The notes under the pieces were generated by a model. It did no database searches, was not told the DNA's origin, and saw only the letters and a list, made by a program, of their open reading frames with translations. Shown in pieces: positions 6,803-8,351 of a stretch of 8,351 nucleotides of DNA. Origin of the DNA: an uncultured Collinsella sp. (lineage in GTDB: Bacteria; Actinomycetota; Coriobacteriia; Coriobacteriales; Coriobacteriaceae); the NCBI GenBank assembly GCA_900550735.1, contig URTD01000079.1, forward strand, positions 1 to 8,351, written 5' to 3'. How positions within the stretch are numbered: the stretch's first letter is position 1; every line of letters starts with the position of its first letter. The position numbers and the translations under genes are program-made.

Positions 6803-7822
6803 ATGAGTAACGTTCGCGTTTGTGTAGACGTTGTGGGCGGAGACGAGAAACCTCAGGTTGTTCTTGATGGTATCGAGGCTGCGCTTGCCGCCGATTCCGA
6901 TATCGAGGTCTTGGCAGCTGGCCCCGCCGAAATCGTCAATCCCTTTGCAGCTTCCCATGCACGTGTTGAGGCCCTTGAGGCACCTGACGTTATCGCCATG
7001 GATGACAATCCCATTCGCGCCGTGATGACCAAGCGTAAGTCGTCGATCGTGCTTTCTTGCCGCGCCATCAAGAAGGGAAATGCGGACGCGTTCTTCTCTG
7101 CCGGTTCGACCGGTGCCATGACCGCCGCTGCCACCGCCTACGTGACGCCGTTTAGGTATCAGGCCGAAGGCAAAAAGCAGCCGGTGCGCCCCTGTCTGAC
7201 CAATGCGCTGCCCAATCGCGCCGGCGGTCTGACGGTGCTGTGCGATATGGGCGCCAACCCCGATGTCGAGGTCGATGACATGGTGCGTTTTGCCCAGATG
7301 GGTAGCGCCTATGCCCGCGTCGTCCTGGGAATCGAGCATCCCCGCGTGGGCCTGCTTGCCAACGGCACCGAGGACGAGAAGGGCTCCAACTTTACCAAGG
7401 CCTGCTTCCCGGCCATGAAAGCCGCCGTTCCCGGCTTTGTTGGTAACTGCGAGGGAACGGACATCACCTCAGGTAACTTCGATGTCGTCGTTGCCGATGG
7501 CATGTCGGGCAATATTGCGCTCAAGGCCACCGAGGGCGCTGCCAAGTTTTTGCTGCAGGAGCTCAAGGGTGTCTTTATGTCTTCGCTCGGCACCAAGATT
7601 GCCGCGCTGCTCATCAAAAAGCAGATGCGCGAGATTAAGGCCAAGCTCTCTGGCGACGCCAAGGGCGGCGCGATTCTTTTGGGCCTGCGCGGCGTGGTCC
7701 TGATCGGCCATGGCGCCACCTCGGTCGAGGCTGTTAAAAACGGTACGCTCGCGGCGGCCGAAGCCGTGCGCGCCGGGCTGGTCGAGAATGTCGCCAACTC
7801 TATGGACGGTATCGTTTTATAA
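6803..7822 (+). CDS. plsX: Phosphate acyltransferase PlsX (acyl-ACP:phosphate)
   Basis: 339 aa, the family's usual size. PlsX converts acyl-ACP and phosphate to acyl-phosphate, the donor used by PlsY for glycerol-3-phosphate acylation; it is a peripheral membrane enzyme. Visible motifs include VDVVGGDEKP near the N-terminus (most homologues have DAMGGD), SAGSTGAMTAAA, LCDMGANPDVE, HPRVGLLANGTEDEKGS, GNCEGTDI, DVVVADGMSGNIALK and GGAILLGLRGVVLIGHG. Compared with B. subtilis PlsX there are several extra residues near position 118-125 (RYQAEGKKQP). The ATG at 6803 is preferred because AAGGAG (6790-6795) is 7 nt upstream; the in-frame TTG at 6797 is too close to that site. The terminator hairpin directly upstream suggests controlled expression. 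With FakA upstream, the cell has genes for two routes to acyl-phosphate. Confidence 0.96.
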   Translation: MSNVRVCVDVVGGDEKPQVVLDGIEAALAADSDIEVLAAGPAEIVNPFAASHARVEALEAPDVIAMDDNPIRAVMTKRKSSIVLSCRAIKKGNADAFFSAGSTGAMTAAATAYVTPFRYQAEGKKQPVRPCLTNALPNRAGGLTVLCDMGANPDVEVDDMVRFAQMGSAYARVVLGIEHPRVGLLANGTEDEKGSNFTKACFPAMKAAVPGFVGNCEGTDITSGNFDVVVADGMSGNIALKATEGAAKFLLQELKGVFMSSLGTKIAALLIKKQMREIKAKLSGDAKGGAILLGLRGVVLIGHGATSVEAVKNGTLAAAEAVRAGLVENVANSMDGIVL

Positions 7823-7859
7823 CAGCGGCGTTATGCGTCTTGGGGCGCACGTCGTGGGG

Positions 7860-7865
7860 TAGAAT
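7860..7865 (+). promoter_or_regulatory. Candidate -10 element of an acpP promoter
   Basis: TAGAAT matches the -10 consensus at four of six positions (TAtAAT with G at position 3 and A at position 4). It is preceded by GTGGGG, and no strong -35 is visible (GTCTTG at 7837-7842 with 17-nt spacing is poor). A start near 7872 would place the 22-bp palindrome at the very beginning of the leader. Prediction only. Confidence 0.3.
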
Positions 7866-7878
7866 CAGAACCGTGTCT

Positions 7879-7900
7879 TGGTACCGCCCGGGCGGTACCA
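7879..7900. promoter_or_regulatory. Perfect 22-bp palindrome upstream of acpP (operator or terminator hairpin)
   Basis: GGTACCGCCC (7880-7889) is followed directly by its exact reverse complement GGGCGGTACC (7890-7899), and the flanking T7879/A7900 extends the symmetry to 22 bp. It sits in the 114-nt plsX-acpP gap, the longest non-coding stretch in the window. It is followed by ATTCTTTT (7900-7907), so as RNA it could form a 9-bp stem with a 4-nt loop and serve as a terminator for plsX. As DNA its perfect dyad symmetry and position just downstream of a candidate -10 also fit a repressor site. The two roles cannot be separated from sequence alone. Confidence 0.6.
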
Positions 7901-7936
7901 TTCTTTTGGTATTCATGCACTATGAGAGGAAGCGCT

Positions 7937-8179
7937 ATGGACCGCTCCGAAATCTTCGACAAGATCGCCGAGGTCGCTGCTGACGTTCTGGGCGTCGATG
8001 TTGCCGAAATTAGCGATGAGACCACCTTTGACGACCTCGATGCCAACTCGCTCGAGCGCCTGCAGCTGGTTACGGCTATCGAGGACGAGTTCAACCTCGA
8101 GATTGATGACGAGACTCTGCTCTCTCTCAACTCTGTCGCCGACGCCGTCGACGCGATCGAAAACGCCAGGGAGGCTTAG
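7937..8179 (+). CDS. acpP: Acyl carrier protein
   Basis: 80 aa, small and very acidic, as expected for ACP, which carries growing acyl chains on a 4'-phosphopantetheine arm in type II fatty acid synthesis. The four-helix pattern is recognisable: IFDKIAEVAADVLGVD (helix I), the loop to FDDLDANSLERLQLVTAIEDEF (helix II), and LNSVADAVDAIENA at the end. The modified serine is S38. The canonical (G)ADSLD...E reads ANSLE...Q here: Asp before the serine is Asn37, and the glutamate equivalent to E. coli E41 is Gln43. The ATG at 7937 follows GAGAGGA (7924-7930); an in-frame ATG at 7922 precedes that site and is unlikely. plsX-acpP-rnc order supports the fatty-acid role; a specialised carrier role is possible given the altered motif. 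Confidence 0.92.
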   Translation: MDRSEIFDKIAEVAADVLGVDVAEISDETTFDDLDANSLERLQLVTAIEDEFNLEIDDETLLSLNSVADAVDAIENAREA

Positions 8180-8182
8180 GTC

Positions 8183-8351
8183 TTGGCTTTATCCGAACGA
8201 CTTACGCGTGCCCAGGAAATCCTGGGCCACGAGTTCAATAATAAGGTGCTGCTGCGCGCGGCCCTTACGCATCCCTCGGCAGTCGAGGGCCAGCCGGTTT
8301 CTGCCAGCTATGAGCGCCTTGAGTTCTTGGGCGATTCCATTTTGGGTGCTG
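8183..8351 (+). CDS. rnc: Ribonuclease III, 3'-truncated by the window edge
   Basis: The first 56 residues of RNase III, the double-strand-specific endonuclease that processes rRNA precursors and regulates mRNAs. The signature YERLEFLGDSILG (residues 43-55) contains the metal-site acidic residues E44, E47 and D51, and LLRAALTHPS (23-32) is the conserved first-helix segment. The start is a TTG at 8183: it is the first possible start after an in-frame stop (the acpP TAG, 8177-8179), and GGGAGG (8169-8174), inside the last acpP codons, lies 8 nt before it. Only 3 nt separate the two genes, so they are almost certainly co-transcribed. The rest of the catalytic domain and the dsRNA-binding domain lie beyond the window. 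Confidence 0.95.
   Translation, partial: MALSERLTRAQEILGHEFNNKVLLRAALTHPSAVEGQPVSASYERLEFLGDSILGA

Noticed and set aside
7819..7834. ATAAC...GTTAT inverted repeat at the plsX stop codon
   Set aside because: A 5-bp AT-rich stem with a 6-nt loop and no T-tract; within chance expectation.
7880..7899. FapR box upstream of acpP
   Set aside because: The FapR site known from Bacillus is an AT-flanked 17-bp inverted repeat; this palindrome is GC-rich with a different centre and shares only a short GTACC core, and no fapR gene is present.
1..8351. CRISPR array, mobile element, tRNA/rRNA, phage or defence genes
   Set aside because: No direct-repeat series, transposase motifs, structural RNA signatures or defence domains were found; every gene is a recognisable core family and base composition is even throughout.

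Overview
This is a dense run of housekeeping genes, all on the + strand, from a high-GC Gram-positive bacterium. The best fit is an actinobacterium of the class Coriobacteriia (Collinsella-like); this is an inference, not a database match. The reasons are the GC-rich third codon positions, an actinobacterial-type RecG C-terminus (LRxEG...GxxQxG in place of RGPGE...TRQSG), and a SepIVA-like coiled-coil protein between coaD and yceD, combined with a gene order that resembles the Firmicutes yloU-yloV-recG and plsX-acp-rnc region. No mobile element, CRISPR array, tRNA, rRNA or obviously transferred gene is visible.

Layout. Bases 1-2026: the 3' part of an Asp23/YloU-family gene and a complete fakA-like gene (fatty acid kinase catalytic subunit). 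Bases 2037-5351: a tightly packed block of recG (branch-migration helicase), rsmD (16S rRNA m2G966 methyltransferase) and coaD (phosphopantetheine adenylyltransferase), with a 4-nt ATGA overlap between recG and rsmD and an 8-nt overlap between rsmD and coaD. Bases 5420-6715: a short SepIVA/DivIVA-like gene, yceD (DUF177) starting on its stop codon, and rpmF (ribosomal protein L32, 59 aa). Bases 6803-8351: plsX, acpP and the 5' end of rnc (RNase III, TTG start).

The genes fall into three functional threads: membrane lipid supply (FakA activates exogenous fatty acids, PlsX makes acyl-phosphate from acyl-ACP, ACP carries the acyl chains, and CoaD makes the CoA precursor from which the ACP prosthetic group comes); ribosome production and RNA processing (RsmD, YceD, L32, RNase III); and DNA maintenance or cell division (RecG, SepIVA-like protein).

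The longest gene-free stretch is only 114 nt (7823-7936). The non-coding signals worth reading are a strong intrinsic-terminator hairpin abutting the plsX ribosome binding site (6756-6785), a perfect 22-bp palindrome just upstream of acpP (7879-7900), and extended -10-like promoters before the SepIVA-like gene and rpmF. I see no evidence of a new multi-gene system. The best leads are possible cis-regulation of plsX and acpP and an unusual phosphopantetheine-site sequence in the ACP.
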